Source of the DNA: Hydractinia symbiolongicarpus
Lineage: Eukaryota > Cnidaria > Hydrozoa > Anthoathecata > Hydractiniidae
Direction of reading: 5' to 3'
Length of the DNA stretch: 64,000 nucleotides
Assembly (NCBI RefSeq): GCF_029227915.1
Contig: NC_079879.1
Location: forward strand, 33,360,501-33,424,500
The position numbers were made by a program, and so were the translations under genes. The notes below the pieces were generated by a model. The model saw only the letters and a program-made list of their open reading frames with translations, made no database searches and was not told where the DNA came from. Shown piece by piece: positions 49,685-62,825 of this stretch (positions are counted from its first letter, which is position 1; each line of letters starts with the position of its first letter).

Positions 49685-52600
49685 ATGTTGCTGATCTGTA
49701 GATGTGTATATGCTTTTCTTATTTCATTACAAATTGTTGCAGGTAAGTCCCTTTGTTTAAATACTAATTGTGTACTTTTAAGAATTTTTTTTCTGACAGT
49801 TGCTCTAAAAATTTGGAAAAGATCGACATAACATGATCACTCAACAATTACTTTTTTACTATAAATTATTTTGTTGGTTTTATTTGTTCGTTTTTATTTA
49901 AAACATCGTATCTAAGCATTTTCTCTTCACTAACTACCATGCTATACAATATACCATACAAAAGATTACATGCAACACAAAAATGCTAACGAATCCTTAT
50001 AATACTGCTTTAGCTTTAAGTTATGAAGACGAAGTAACCACGTATGAGATTGTAGAACCAATTCATCTTGGATCACTCAGTAGAAATAGGCGAGACCTTT
50101 CGACGCGGACTGGTGAAAAAGTATGTATGTTGAAGCTTTTATTGTAAAAAGTGCAACCCCATCCAAGATGCGTACTAATTTCTACCTTAATGAGTTGTTT
50201 GATCCGAAGTACAGCTAAAAATTTGACAATTGTGTTTATATGCATACAAATCTTGTATAAAATAACCTATAAATTGGTAGATTATTATACTAGTCGTTAA
50301 CCCGTGAAAAACAAACTGAAATTCGTCCGTCGAAGCGTTGTAAAAGTATATTCCCTATTTATCACTTAAGTGTTTCGCGCGTGGGTTAGCTTGGCCTTGT
50401 CTTGACCGACAAACAGATGAATTATAACAATTATTGTAGAGATGGGTAGGGTTATGGTTGAGCTAAGGTTAGGGTTAACCACTAGTCGATTTTTTAGGCA
50501 CGTCTCTAGTTGTTTGCAAATTATGTACACTTTTTTTATTCCTCAGGAAAATCACTTGGACTCGACCAAATTTGAAATCAATGGATTTCACAAACATTTC
50601 ACGTTACATTTGCACAAAAACAGGTACAGTGTATTGATCTTCCCATGATGTTGCGTCCAATTTATGTTGCTGCGCAGTTATTTTGTCTTAAAGAATTCTG
50701 GTTTTATCTTAAAAGTTTTGTTTAAGTGTGGTTAGGAATACTTATTTTTTCTCTTACGAGCAGTTTGATATAAAATGTTGTTTATTTTAATCCTTTAATA
50801 ACGTCTGAGAATTTTCTGCTGCTGCTGTTTTTGTTGTTTTGATAATGATGTAATATATGGGAAATATATTTTGGCTTCTTAATTAGTACGTTTATATAGC
50901 TAGCATGTAAGTGGCGTGTTAGTGTTTAAAAGAAACAGTTCTTTTTTCTTTATGTGGTTACTAACGTTAGTCACTAATGTCAGAGCAGTTATGTATGAAT
51001 AATGCATTGAAAAAAGATTGCAGTAAATAAAGTATAGCATTATTTACATTGTGACTTTGAAATTTTTACTTAAATAGCCAAAAATTTTGTCCTATACAGC
51101 AGTGTCTTGTCTATCGAAGTTATTTCCAACCAAAAATTTTGTCTCCTAGTATAAGTGCTTCATTAAACTGTTTTCTTGCCATGTTCAGGTATCTACTACC
51201 ATCCTCATTTGTGGTGATTAGTCAATTAGATGATGGTACCGATCATATTGAGAAGGTATAAAAACGTTAGCAAAATTGACCAATAAATGCCAGTGTCTGA
51301 TTTAAATCTGTGTTAAAGGAGGTCAACATCTTCATTTATGTAAAACGCAAGCTTAGTATATTGTGTGGCCCTGTTTAATTAAATCTGTTTAGGGAATTGA
51401 ACATTGTTATTATCATGGTCACCTTGGCAACCCTGAAGAAACAGCAGTAGCAGTGGACACATGCAATGGTTTAAAGTACGGATTTTTTGAAATAACAAGT
51501 GATGCGATTTTGCAATTTATACAACATTGAAGCAAAGTAACTTTTCGTGTATCTTATTTTAGGGGAATAATTCAAGATGAAACTGGAGAGGAATATTTCA
51601 TAGAGCCTCATGTACTTCACAATAAGAATTATGTGAGTTAACGTAAAAACAATATTTTTTGTGTCTTCGAGAGATGTGCACTTTAAAATGTGGTGGTAAA
51701 TCTTGATTGGTGTGGTGAACAAAAAAGAATGTTTGTATTAAGGCTTTACCATATTATATGTTATCCATAAGAAAAAACAAGTTGCGGTGTTAACGATACT
51801 TACTAATAATAGTTTCAGTTGAAAGTTTAACTGTTATTGCTTTTATCGTATCTTATTTTGTTACTTTTCTCTTGTCTTATATTAGGAGTATCACAATAAA
51901 CATGTGTTGTATAAAACAAAAGATCTAAAGATTAAAAAACAGGGCATGTGTGGTAAGATTTTTGCACTTCATTATAAAATCTCTACACTTCTTATTTTTG
52001 TATGTATCTACTGCGATTGTAGTTTTTTTATTTCTGTGTATTTTTAGGGCATAACCATACTGGTGACGAATACCATAACGAACTAAATTTTTTGTTTAAT
52101 TCCAAAAAGAAATCGCCCCTGTTTTCCGACCATTTCCGGGTAAATATTTCCCTGCTGGCACATATTATTTGTTATTTGGCGAGCCTGCATTTTTTTAGGC
52201 TGCGCCTATATCTTTTTTTTCCTTGGTAAATGAAAAATGTCAACAAAGGATATAAATCTTGAAAAAAAAATTAACGGCAACGAATGTTTTTCATAGAAAA
52301 GGAGAGCTACAGAGAACAAAAAATACATTGAAGTTATAGTTGTTCTTGACAAAAGATCGGTAATGTAAATTTTGGTTTTGCATTTCCACCATATGATCCT
52401 TAATTTGGCATAGTTTGAGTGAGACATTCAAAATAAAATGATTTTTACATATTGATTTTTTTAGTATAACAAACGTGGAACAGTTCAAGCTACGATAACA
52501 AGAGGTGTGGAAGTGATGAATTTCGTCGATCTGGTTAGTAGCTGTTTATATTTATTTGTCTTACGTACTTGAATTTTGAGAATAAGAATTTTTTATATTG

Positions 52601-55600
52601 TTGTCATTTCAGGTCTATAAGACAATGAATACTCGCATTGCACTTACTGGTGTTATTGTATGGAACGTCGTTGACAAAATTCATGTAACTGAGAAAGCAG
52701 GCGATACGTTAGGAGAGTTTCGTAAATATTCTGTTGATGTCATACACGGAAGTTTAAATTTAAATCCGGATAACATTCAATTACTAAGGTATACTGTTAG
52801 TCTCTTTTTTACTTGTATTAACCAATGATTTTTAATATAAAAAAAAACGCAAATGCATAATACGTATAGATTAAAAACTGCAATCTGCAAGAATCTTTGA
52901 AAATATCATGACAACGCCTATTTTAGGAAATATTTTCAAAGTTGACAAAAGCATTAGTCTGTAGCGGATATTTGCAGATGCATAGGTTAAGCATTTTTAA
53001 GACACATTCTCCTGGCATATCAAATAAATGGCAAATTGATTGATGAAAATGTTCATGTTCTATTTTCTTTTGTTTTTTAGTCATGCCACGTCATGTCATG
53101 ACAAGTTATTATGTTTTTTTTGCTCTGATACAACTTGTCTTTTTGTCATAATTATGTTTGTTCTTCTAGTGGCATTGATTTTGAAGGATCTTTAGTTGGA
53201 TTGGCTGGTATAGGTGTGATATGCTCAGAAGGATCTTGTGCTGTCAATCAGGTGAGATGTTGTTTTCTTTATTGAAAATCTGCTTTTTCAGTGTAAACTT
53301 AAGATTTGTGCAACGCGTGAGCACCAAAAATATGTTATCTGCACTGTCTAAGTAACTTTCAATAACTCTTATCTGCAAATTTAAATGCTTTAATGTCTTG
53401 ATTATAAAAGTCGCATTTATATCTCCATCAACGTGTTTAATTAGGATCACGCAAACTCTGCGGCAGTTTTAGCTAACACGGTCGCTCATGAGATGGGTCA
53501 TAATTTGGGATTTTACCATAATGGTAAGTGCAGCAAATATTATCTATAAATTATATGATAGAAAGCGCTACGTTAAAATTTATTAAGAGGAAGGCACTAC
53601 AATGATATACGGGTTTGATTCGAACATTTAAAATTTAATTTGAAGTTTATAAGAGATAAAAAAAAAGTATGTGTATACTTTATTCGGAGAAACTTTCGCG
53701 AGAGAAACTTTCGCGAATTTCGCATTTTTGGCCTTCTTCGCGAAACTTTGTCTCGCGAAACTTTCCAAAATGGCCATTCGCGAAAGTTTATTCAGTACAA
53801 ACTTTCTAAATTGTCGATTCGTGAATATTTATCCACTAAAATTTAAAAGAAATTTGCTGGTTTTAAAAGTTATTTCTTGAATCCCCCTTACTTGGCTCGC
53901 CCTCCCGAAAAAAATAAGAGACAACTGGTGTTGGGAACCAGATTGGAATAAACTTAAAAATAAACAAAAGCGATGATGTTTCAAATGTATATGTATGGCT
54001 TATAACCGAGTTACTGGCGAAAAGGTGATGACGACGATGCGTGGTAGCCGGAAGAAGACGAGCCTAGAAATGTGTTTGATCTGTTTTGTGATTTTGACAA
54101 TAAAGCCAGTTAGTAAATAGAAGTTTTTAAATACCATTAGAAAGAAAATTACATACACTTTTCTATCATAAGAAATATAGGCCACTTTTATAAGAACATA
54201 AAAAATCACGAATCGCGAAAATTTATCAATTTCAGATTACGCAAAAGTTTATCTTGCGAAAATTTTTAAATTTGTAGATTCGCGAAAATTTATCAAAAAA
54301 AATTCGAGAGTTTTTGGACTCGCGAAAGTTTCTCTTGCGAAAGTTTCTCCGAATAAAGTAGTTTGTCTTCTTTTGTTAATATCAGTGTTTTTCCATTACA
54401 TTATATCCTCTACAAGTCATTTGTCGAGGATTTGTTGAAATTGGCCTAGACTATTTCCGGCAATTTTGAATACAGTATTTTTGCATTATATTTAGGAGGT
54501 GATTGTAAATGTTCAAAGACTCCCTGTGTAATGGGTGCATATGCTCCGTAAGTTTTTTATCTTTGTTGATGAAATGAAATTAGCGTCTTTTTTACAAACT
54601 GTTGAAGATCTATTGATTTTAAATTGTCATAAGACCGCTATAATGTGTTATTTTGCTGTGAAAAGAAAATAACAGAACGCCAATGCTTTTTATATGAAAT
54701 GCAGTTATATTTTATTTGCAGGTCAACACAAGTAAAAGGCTTTTCATCCTGCGTTCATGAAACGTACGACAAAAAATTGGATAAAGGCAGTATACCATGT
54801 GTATTTGATTATCCTGAAAAGGTGAGCTGCATTTCCAAATTGTTTAAATTGTTTTGAGTCAGACAAGGTAAAGATTGGGAATTGGTTTTATGTTGATAAT
54901 ATTCCTGAGTAAATTTAGGTGGAGAAAAGAAGATTTATTTTGTGCGCTCTTGTATCTTATCATATTATTAATTAGTACATAGTGCGTTTTTTATTGTCTC
55001 TTAGACTAAAAGCTTCGTTTCAGGAAAATAAATACATAAAATGAAAAGTACAAAAGTTAAGCAGGCAGCTCAACATTTGTATTTAACTTAACATTTGACG
55101 GACAGACAGCTTGTCTGTTGGTCAAATGGATCCTTTCTGTATCAAAAAGGCAAAATGAACCTTTTTTAAAACCAAAATCGTGCACTTGTTTTCTTTTTTT
55201 TTTTTTTTTCACTCTTACCAGAAATGACTTTCTTTTATGTTTATATTATAATTTACTTAGTTATATGGTGACCCAAAATGTGGAAATGGTTTTCTTGAGG
55301 AAGGGGAAGCATGTGATTGTGGAACACCTGAGGTATGCTTTTTTTTAAACAAGATTTTTTATGAAATTCGAAATCAGGCTAGGATATGCCTATGCAAAAA
55401 CACAATTATGCTTAGAGTTTGCTTACTTTATATGAGTTATGTGGATATGACTGAAAAACTAAAGGTATAATTACACTCAGCCAGTTTACTGATCTTAATT
55501 AAGATTTATCTGTGCCTGATTAAAAAACCCATAATGTGAACAACACATTGAGGAATTCATCAAGCCTGGACACTGTGCTTAGTAACGGCATTAAGATGAT

Positions 55601-58600
55601 ACAATGAATTTTATTTGACAGGAATGTAAGGCATCTGGAGCAGATGCATGCTGTTTACCAAAAACTTGTAAATTACAAAGTACAGCACAATGTGCAACTG
55701 GACCCTGTTGTGAAAAATGCAAGGTAATTGTTTTTGTTGTTTCGTTGTTGATGTCACCAATTAAAGGCAAAGTACATATGTATTTTTCTGTGTGTGTTTT
55801 TTTGTTTGTTATAATGAGCTTCCTTCCTTCTGAAATTCTTTCGTCATTGTATATGTATTCTTTCTCTAGTTTAAAAGTAAAGGAACACTTTGTCGGGATA
55901 AATTTAACAAAGAATGCGATTTACAAGAATATTGCACAGGGAAATCTAATGAGGTAATGTCGTGTACAAGGCCTGTTGTGTTTTATAAGAGACATCTAGT
56001 GAGAATAGCATATTGGTGATAATAATTTCGTTCTTAATGCTTTTCAGACTCATATTACTTGCTTAGCCCCCGTGAGAGTATTTTAAAGCGGTTACATTTT
56101 GTGGAGAATCACTGGCTATTATACAAAAAGGATTTTGAAAAAGTTTTTTTAATTTCAAAAAAACTTTTTGTTTGCTCCTGTTCTGCAACTGAAAGACTAA
56201 CACATTATTTTGGTATAAGTGAAGAAAATATCGCAGCAATTTAAAAGTTCCCAAGAATACTTTTATTCCTTAGAGTTTAAATTTAACTATTTGAACATTA
56301 GCTTGTAGAGTGTTTACTTTTGATCAAGACTGGTACAGTGATTCACCTCAAGAGCATGTGTACACGATTTTGCTACTTTACCTTTATTCATGCTTCAATC
56401 TGTATTTGTTTCATGTTTTGGTATTGTCACTTTAATACAAATCTTGCAATTATTTTTAGTGTCCAAAAAATTTTTATGTAAAAGATGGTGTTTCTTGCAG
56501 CGGCAATACGGTGAGTACGCGAAGTTAATTTCCCTTTGCTCGTACGATTGTCTATGTATCATTATTTTTTGTTAGGCGTATTGCTTCAAAGGTTCATGTG
56601 AAAGTCTTGATACACAGTGTCAAACGTTGTGGGGACCAAGTAAGTTTTGTTAATAGTGAACTATTCCGGGTTGTCGTTTGTTTTTTGTTTTCATCTCTCT
56701 ACACACCACACTGTTTTAACTCTGAAGCAACCCACCATTTTATTGCAAGTTTGTATTTTCAGATGCTGTGAAAGCTCACGATGTTTGTTTCAAACAAAAT
56801 GCTAAATCTGCGAATGAGTGGGGAAATTGTGGAAAAAATAACCGTGGTGAATTTAAACCATGTGCAGAAGCGTAAGAATTTTCCTTATTAGGCTTTTTAT
56901 TTTATGAGATGGGTAAAAAAAAAAACTGGTGCAGAAGTGGTGCGTATTGACTTCCAATGGTAATACCAGTCTCTATACACTACGAAAAGATATCTAAATA
57001 TTTAGCAGCATGTCTTTAAGTATAAGAGGTGGGTATCTCAGGGTTCGGAGAAGAAGATTTCTCGGCACAAAAAAAATTGCTTTTTAGCTCTTTCTGCTGT
57101 TTTTCGTTGTAGGGATATATTATGTGGTAAAATGCAATGTGCTGGAAAGTCAGAGGATCACCCATTACCTACGTTCCCAATTATCGGAAGTAATCGCAAG
57201 CGAAATAGAATTGTTTTCACCTACGGTGGAGGTTCTATTGTGTGCATGTAAGTATTTTCAACTTGTGTACCTTGTCTGACTTCCTGTCTGCAACCACCTT
57301 TTGCACTATCAGGTTTTGTTTGTCAACTATTAATACTCGTATTCTGTCTCCAAGATAAATAAGGATGGTTGTACCCGTGGATTTATCCACATGCTACCGA
57401 CTAGTCTATATAATGATAGCTATATTTTTTCCCCTTTCTATCCCTTGTATCTTTTTACGATTCTTTAAAAGGTGGAGATAATCAAATGAAAACTGTACCA
57501 TATTCATACGACATATTAAATAGTAACCCCGTAATATTAACTACCGATTCTGTTTATGAAAACAACGTTCCGGCTGATTGAGAGATGTTTGACAGACGAT
57601 AAAAAAGATCGTAAGAGAGCGCAATGATATAAGCATGTGCGTCGTAGTTTACCTGTAATACATGCTCAATTTGATGTCACACACAAAATTCTGCTGGAGC
57701 TTTTTTTCGCAAAAGAACCATGTGCAACCCCGCGCTAGGACTGGGTAACATAGGTTGAAACCTTTGTTTTCATTTCAGCTGAAGTTGTAGCAAAGTTATT
57801 TCTTAAAAAAAACATTACACCCAAAACGCTATGTACCCGTACTACAAGGTGCCACCTGGTTACGTTGCACGGTTTACCTGGACTTAAGCATTCAACTACG
57901 ATTGGAACACACTGTTTAATTCGTCTCAGTGAGCGCGCTACTTCTGACACACATCACCAGCTAGTCCAAATTATTAATAAAGACTAGTTTTTACAAGCTG
58001 AATTTAATTTCTTGTTTTCGTTAAGTGTTTTTAGTGCATGTGTGTGTAACTTCTGCGCAATTTCTATTTTAGAATGGGCGTGACATCATTAGGAGATGAT
58101 TTGGATGATCCAACTATCACACCTGATGGAACAAAATGTGCAGACAATGCTGTACGTGCAATTTCATGTAGTCCACTATTTGCCATGTTAACATTATTGT
58201 CTGTGAGATTTTGTTAAACTCTACGGTTAAATGAAATTTAACATTTGTTTTTTTTTTTTCAAATTAATGCAAATGAATATTATATTAGATATGTTTTATT
58301 TTCATTTTTTTTTTAGATTTGCATGGACCAGAAATGTGTAAATATATCGTCTCTCAAACATATTAAAAGCTGTAGTGTGGGTACTTGTCTAAATGGTGGA
58401 GTGAGTACTCGTTTATAATTGAAAAAACTTTTTCAAGGAAATTCACAAGCAGCTTTGCAATTTCTTAAAAGTAAAAATTTAAAGGTTTAAAGTTCTCCTA
58501 TGGTACCCTATTTTTTTTTTAATAAATTTACTTGTTCAGCCTCAGATTTTTCGGTTCGTAAACCTCGAAATTTCTAATTTCTTTTTTACGCCGAATTTCG

Positions 58601-60010
58601 TAATTACTATGGGCTTCTTCTATATAAAATATCAGGTAAATTTTTTTGGGCTTATTTTTTAGGTTTGTAACAATAACGGTCACTGCCATTGTCCCCCTGG
58701 ATATGCGTGCCCTACGTGTCAATTTGCTGGTCCTGGTGGAAGTTTAGATTCTGGTCAAGGTTGTATATCAGGAGGCGGTAATAAGGGCGATAAGAAGGAA
58801 GGACTTGAGGATTGTGGTGGGTGAAAGAATTCGTCCTATTTAATCACCTATTGAATTTTACTAATTTTAGCGGTATTAATTTTCGCGTTTTTTGCGGATT
58901 TTGACACAATCCACAAAATGAAATAGCCACAAAGTATTTTTCAAGATTACTTGAAGAAAATTAATGCCAGCAAAAAATTACGAAATGTCAAAACTTTGTG
59001 AAATTTTAACCCCAGATCAAATAGGAAGTCAATTTAATTCACACGTCAAATTTATTCACGTTGTCAAGTGTTTGCTGTGCTGTGTTTCTTGAGAAAATTG
59101 AATTTACTTTCAAAAATTTTAATAACGTTATTTGTACAAATTACCATAAAAAATAATACGCGAAAATTAGTACCATCGAGATACTTTTATTTGTTGGGAT
59201 AATATTTAAAGTAAATTTACCCGCGAAATTTTACTTCATCCCTGCCGTGGACAAGTGTAAACAATTTATTTTCTCGCCACATTAAATACTTTTCTATGCT
59301 TGTAAATGTAAAAATTCGCACGATTTTTTTAGGCTGTCTCACACCGCTTGTAAAGGGAATGTTAATATTATTCTTGTTGGTCATTCCCCTGTGTGCATTA
59401 ATTGGTTACCTGTGCTATCGCAACCGTGTTGTTATGCACAAACGATATCAAGCCTACCGTACCAAATCTGATCGCGGTAGAAGGTAATTTGTTTTATTGG
59501 CTCCACATGTATATACTGGGTTGGATACTGTCGTCATCCATAACGTTGAAAAGAACAAATACCTTTATGTTGGTATTTATTTTATCTGCGCAGATTAAGT
59601 CTGAATCTTTAACATCTTTAATTCTTCTAAAATCCGGTTTTTGTATATTTAGCGCATCATCAAAAGAGCTTAGACATGGTCGACCATCACGTGATGCTGG
59701 CATCGATAATACATATGAAGCGCCATACGTGACCTATTCTGACCCTAATGCGCGTCCTCAAAAGACAGCGGCCAAGCCCTCGCTAAAACCACCGCAGTCT
59801 TCTCCGGCTCCACCTCCTCCCAGAACAACACCAGTAACCTCATCATCAAGTAAAACAGAGAACAAACTACAATTCCAGCCTATAGGAGGAAGAAGTCCAA
59901 AGGTTGCCAGGCTACCACCTATTGAAAATAACAACAAAATTAATTTCTCTGCTGATGTAACCAGTGGGAAGAAATGGCCTCCTCCACCAACCTATAAGCC
60001 ATACAAGTAG
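49685..60010 (+). CDS. Membrane-anchored ADAM metalloprotease-disintegrin, 27 exons, 894 aa
   Basis: Exons: 49685-49742, 50014-50120, 50547-50623, 51189-51255, 51393-51475, 51563-51632, 51886-51952, 52048-52139, 52297-52359, 52465-52533, 52613-52788, 53170-53251, 53445-53523, 54496-54547, 54722-54821, 55261-55332, 55622-55723, 55870-55953, 56460-56510, 56576-56639, 56763-56871, 57113-57247, 58073-58151, 58317-58400, 58663-58816, 59333-59483, 59653-60010. All are GT-AG and in phase (2685 nt). Domains: signal peptide (1-19), prodomain with cysteine switch QGMCG (C176), furin site RKRR (207-210), reprolysin protease (about 211-414) with [11 protein letters not shown] (352-362) and Met-turn CVMGA, disintegrin (about 419-505, loop [11 protein letters not shown]), Cys-rich region, EGF-like [15 protein letters not shown], transmembrane helix (about 733-755), proline-rich cytoplasmic tail with PxxP and [11 protein letters not shown]. 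Such proteins shed ectodomains and bind integrins. It most resembles the meltrin-type ADAMs (9/12/19), but the exact orthologue is not decided. Confidence 0.93.
50290..50442 (-). mobile_element. Degenerate mini Helitron-like element in ADAM intron 2
   Basis: Minus-strand start TCTCTACAATAATTG after an A. The end has a decayed hairpin (TTTTTCACGGG), then TTAACGA and CTAG. It has the same end structure as 4339-4462 but is more diverged. Confidence 0.45.
53445..53523 (+). other. Zinc-binding exon of the intact ADAM (exon 13)
   Basis: This 79-nt exon encodes [11 protein letters not shown], the HExxHxxGxxH motif: three zinc-ligand histidines and the catalytic Glu. The residue after the third His is Asn, where most ADAMs have Asp. 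It is the only exon carrying the active site and is absent from the upstream copy. Confidence 0.95.
53678..54358. mobile_element. 681-bp MITE with TA target duplication in ADAM intron 13
   Basis: TA flanks both ends (53676-53677, 54359-54360). The terminal inverted repeat is about 38 bp, starting CTTTATTCGGAGAAACTTTC, and contains repeated CGCGAAA motifs. TA duplication suggests the Tc1/mariner superfamily or another TA-targeting group. No transposase. Minus- and plus-strand frames up to 69 residues inside are repeat-derived. Confidence 0.85.
57365..57425 (+). mobile_element. Helitron-like junction fragment in ADAM intron 22
   Basis: CCCGTGGATTTATCCACATG, a spacer, CTAG (57401-57404), then TCTATATAATGATAGC. 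This is the same end-to-start junction as in the 8205-10529 array, but I could not follow either unit further. Confidence 0.45.
58868..59180. mobile_element. MITE-like inverted-repeat element in ADAM intron 25
   Basis: The left end GCGGTATTAATTTTCGCG and right end CGCGAAAATTAGTACCATCG are inverted repeats about 310 bp apart. The same TTTCGCG-rich end type is found at 60144-60393. No coding content. Confidence 0.5.
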
Positions 60011-60143
60011 AATCATGTTCCAGTGCTATTTTTTGTTATATCATCAAATGATATGATAGTTTCGTTTTAAATTATCCAACAGCTTCGTAGCAACTAGCAA
60101 AACTGGAACGTTAGTATTTACGACTAATATCTATTTGGAAGTT

Positions 60144-60393
60144 ACCTTAGTGGTATCAAGTTTCGCGGATTTTGAAACGTTTGGCCATTTTCGAGAAAGA
60201 TAACAATAGGAACCATTTGCAATATTACGGAAAAAATTACGTTGAAATTAACTATAAAACGGGCTTGTAGATTTTCAATATTACTGTTTGCAACTATTTG
60301 ATTCTTTTCGAAATTGCCTATTGATTCGCGAAAATTCATCTTCGCGATATCAATAAAAATATCTTTCGCAAAAATTAACTTCGTTAAGGTAAA
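60144..60393. mobile_element. MITE-like element in the putative 3' UTR of the ADAM gene
   Basis: The left end TACCTTAGTGGTATCAAG and right end (complement) TACCTTAACGAAGTTAA are inverted and followed by TTTCGCG or TTTGCG blocks. It contains an AATAAA (60352-60357), the first canonical polyadenylation signal after the ADAM stop codon that I noticed. Confidence 0.5.
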
Positions 60394-61680
60394 TATTGAA
60401 GGTTACCGTCTTCTTATTGTTCGTAAGTACGAATTTTTTTATTGCTTTTGATTAGGTTAGCTGATTTTTTTAATTTGCACTTTACCAGTACGAACCGTTA
60501 TTGGCCGCAGGCTGTGCCCTGTACAACCCCCGTGGGTGCCATATGGCTTCCGTGGCCAGTAAAAAGTTATGAAAAACATCGTAAAATTTTCAAAAAAAAA
60601 AGATGACAAGTATTAAGTCCCACAAAGCTTCGATTTATTGTTGAGGCTTACTATTTTTTACTTTTAAGTGTTTCGATCGTGTTTTATAGTGTTATGTGGT
60701 ATGTTTTGTCTTTTCACTGTTTTGTATTACTCACCAGCCCCTCCCACACCCTCCATCAACCACGACCTTTTTTCTATGTTTCTACAGACACGTATGTATG
60801 GTTGACAGCAAGAAAGATATAGTTAATATTTGTAAGAGATTTAATCCTCAAGAATACTGTCTTTGTAGTTCTCAGTCTCGTTCCCAGAGAAAGAATTAAA
60901 AAAAAACAGACGATTCTGGGAACGAATTTGTCAGCATAAGGACAGTCGTAGCATGTAGCATTGTTGTGTATACATTGTTAGTCGAATTTAAAAGTAGTTG
61001 AACGCATGTACATAGCCAATCTTATGCACAGCATATATATATATTTTTCATGTTTATATTTCACACATTTACGCTCTTTACACATATTTTTTCTACCAAC
61101 TTCGTTTCTTTTCTTCTCTTGTCACTTCGTTATAAATATGCGTCGACGTGACTAGGGAAAAGTGCAAAGTAAGTTTATTCTGTATATGCAAACAAGTACT
61201 AATAAAATGTATGATCCTGTATACTACCTCTGTCCTGAGATCAGTGTGTTCATCACACGCTAAAAAGGTCTGGTACATAGGTAGCTTTTAATTTATGCTC
61301 TAATGACTTTAATACGATAAATAATTTATAACTCGATGAATAACTTTACTAAATAAAAGTTAGTATTTTTTAAATCTTTCAGACTTATCCACACACACAG
61401 TAAGCTGTGTAAAAACTGCTCAACCTATTGTGCCGTCGCCGGGTTGCTGCATTTCTAGACTCGTATTTCTTGAAAAATGTTGCATTCGAGACATGAAAAT
61501 TTTTTTGCGGTTTAGCGGAAAACTATTCGATTCTTAAGAAATACAGCGTATGGGAGATGATTTACCAGTGAAAGCATTCTAGCCCAACAGTGCTACAGGA
61601 TGTATAGGAGATGATTTACCGGTGAAACCATACTAGCCCAACAGTGCTACGAGATGTGGTAAACGGATAAAAAAATGTAT
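60394..61680. other. Intergenic region with a short tandem duplication
   Basis: No recognised gene. 61553-61602 and 61603-61655 are a tandem duplication (blocks GGAGATGATTTACC and TAGCCCAACAGTGCTAC) directly before the Penelope element. An AT dinucleotide run lies near 61034. Confidence 0.5.
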
Positions 61681-61749
61681 TCTCCACGTGGCCTCTTTTT
61701 TATTAACAAAGTTGAATAAAAGGCCGTAAAGTTTGATGTCCTCTTTTTT

Positions 61750-62656
61750 AGTAAAAAGAGTTCAAGAATACATAAACCTGGAATTCCTATACGCCCAATC
61801 GTGTCGTGTACAGGATCGCTTTTGTATAATTTATCGAAATACCTAGCTTCCATTCTTAGCAATTACACAAAGAGTGGTCACTGTAAACACTCGAAAGAGT
61901 TTTTGGAATTTATCAGAAACATACGGATCGAGGACGACAAGTGTATAGACGTTACTTCACTGTACACAAATGTACCGATAAAGGACACGTTATATATCAT
62001 CAGGGAATTACTGTTAAATGATGATGACCATGAGAACAAAACACGCATCCCTATTGACAAACTAATGTCCTTGGTCCAAGTTGTACTTACAAAAACATGG
62101 CATTTTTTTTACGGTAACTTCTTTGAGCAAACTGACGGTGTGGCTATGGGTGGCTCAACATCCTCTGTGGTAGCTGAAATATATATGCAGGCTCTATGAG
62201 ACTACAGCTACAGCTTTAACAACTGCAGATCACGTTCCAATATTTTGGAAAAGATTTGTGGATGAAGTCTTTTTAATAATAAAAAGAGCACACCTAAACG
62301 CATTTCATGAACATATCAATAATTTGCACTCGAATATTCAACTTACAATTGAACACGAGAAGAACGGTACGCTTCCTTTCTTAGACACTCTAGTGTCTCG
62401 CAACGGTGGTAACTTGTCAGTATCAGTATACCGCAAACCAACTCATACTGATCAATATTTCAACTACACATCTAATCACCAAATGTCCTGCAAAGAAAGT
62501 GTAGTGTCCTTATTACTGGACAGAGCAGTCAATGTAGTCAGTGAAGAGAATGACCGAAAGAAAGAATTATCTCATATAAACAACGCCTTACTTGCAAATG
62601 GGTACTCGAGACAGACCATTAAAAAAGTTGAGAGGAAAATCGTGAAACAGAACTGA
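61750..62656 (+). pseudogene. Penelope reverse transcriptase, broken
   Basis: Two open stretches in different frames, with the break at about 62195-62240. The RT catalytic box reads FVDEVF where family members usually have FVDD, so the second Asp of the pair is Glu. The first stretch ends after the conserved AEIYMQ. The family identification is from these blocks, which I recognise as typical Penelope RT. Confidence 0.85.
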
Positions 62657-62825
62657 TAAGAACAGTGACGGAGAAGACGCAGAAAATAAACCAGTAGCCA
62701 CAGTGTGTATGACATGTACCAGGGACAAGTAACATACTTCGTCGGGTATTAAAAGATCATAAAATAAAACCAGTGCTTCAATCTAAAAACACGCTACGTA
62801 GTATACTGTCGCATCCAAAAGACAA

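Noticed and set aside
59402-60010. A single continuous 202-codon exon for the ADAM tail
   Set aside because: The frame runs through intron 26. Using the donor at 59484 and the acceptor ending at 59652 keeps phase with the transmembrane exon, which lies in a different frame.
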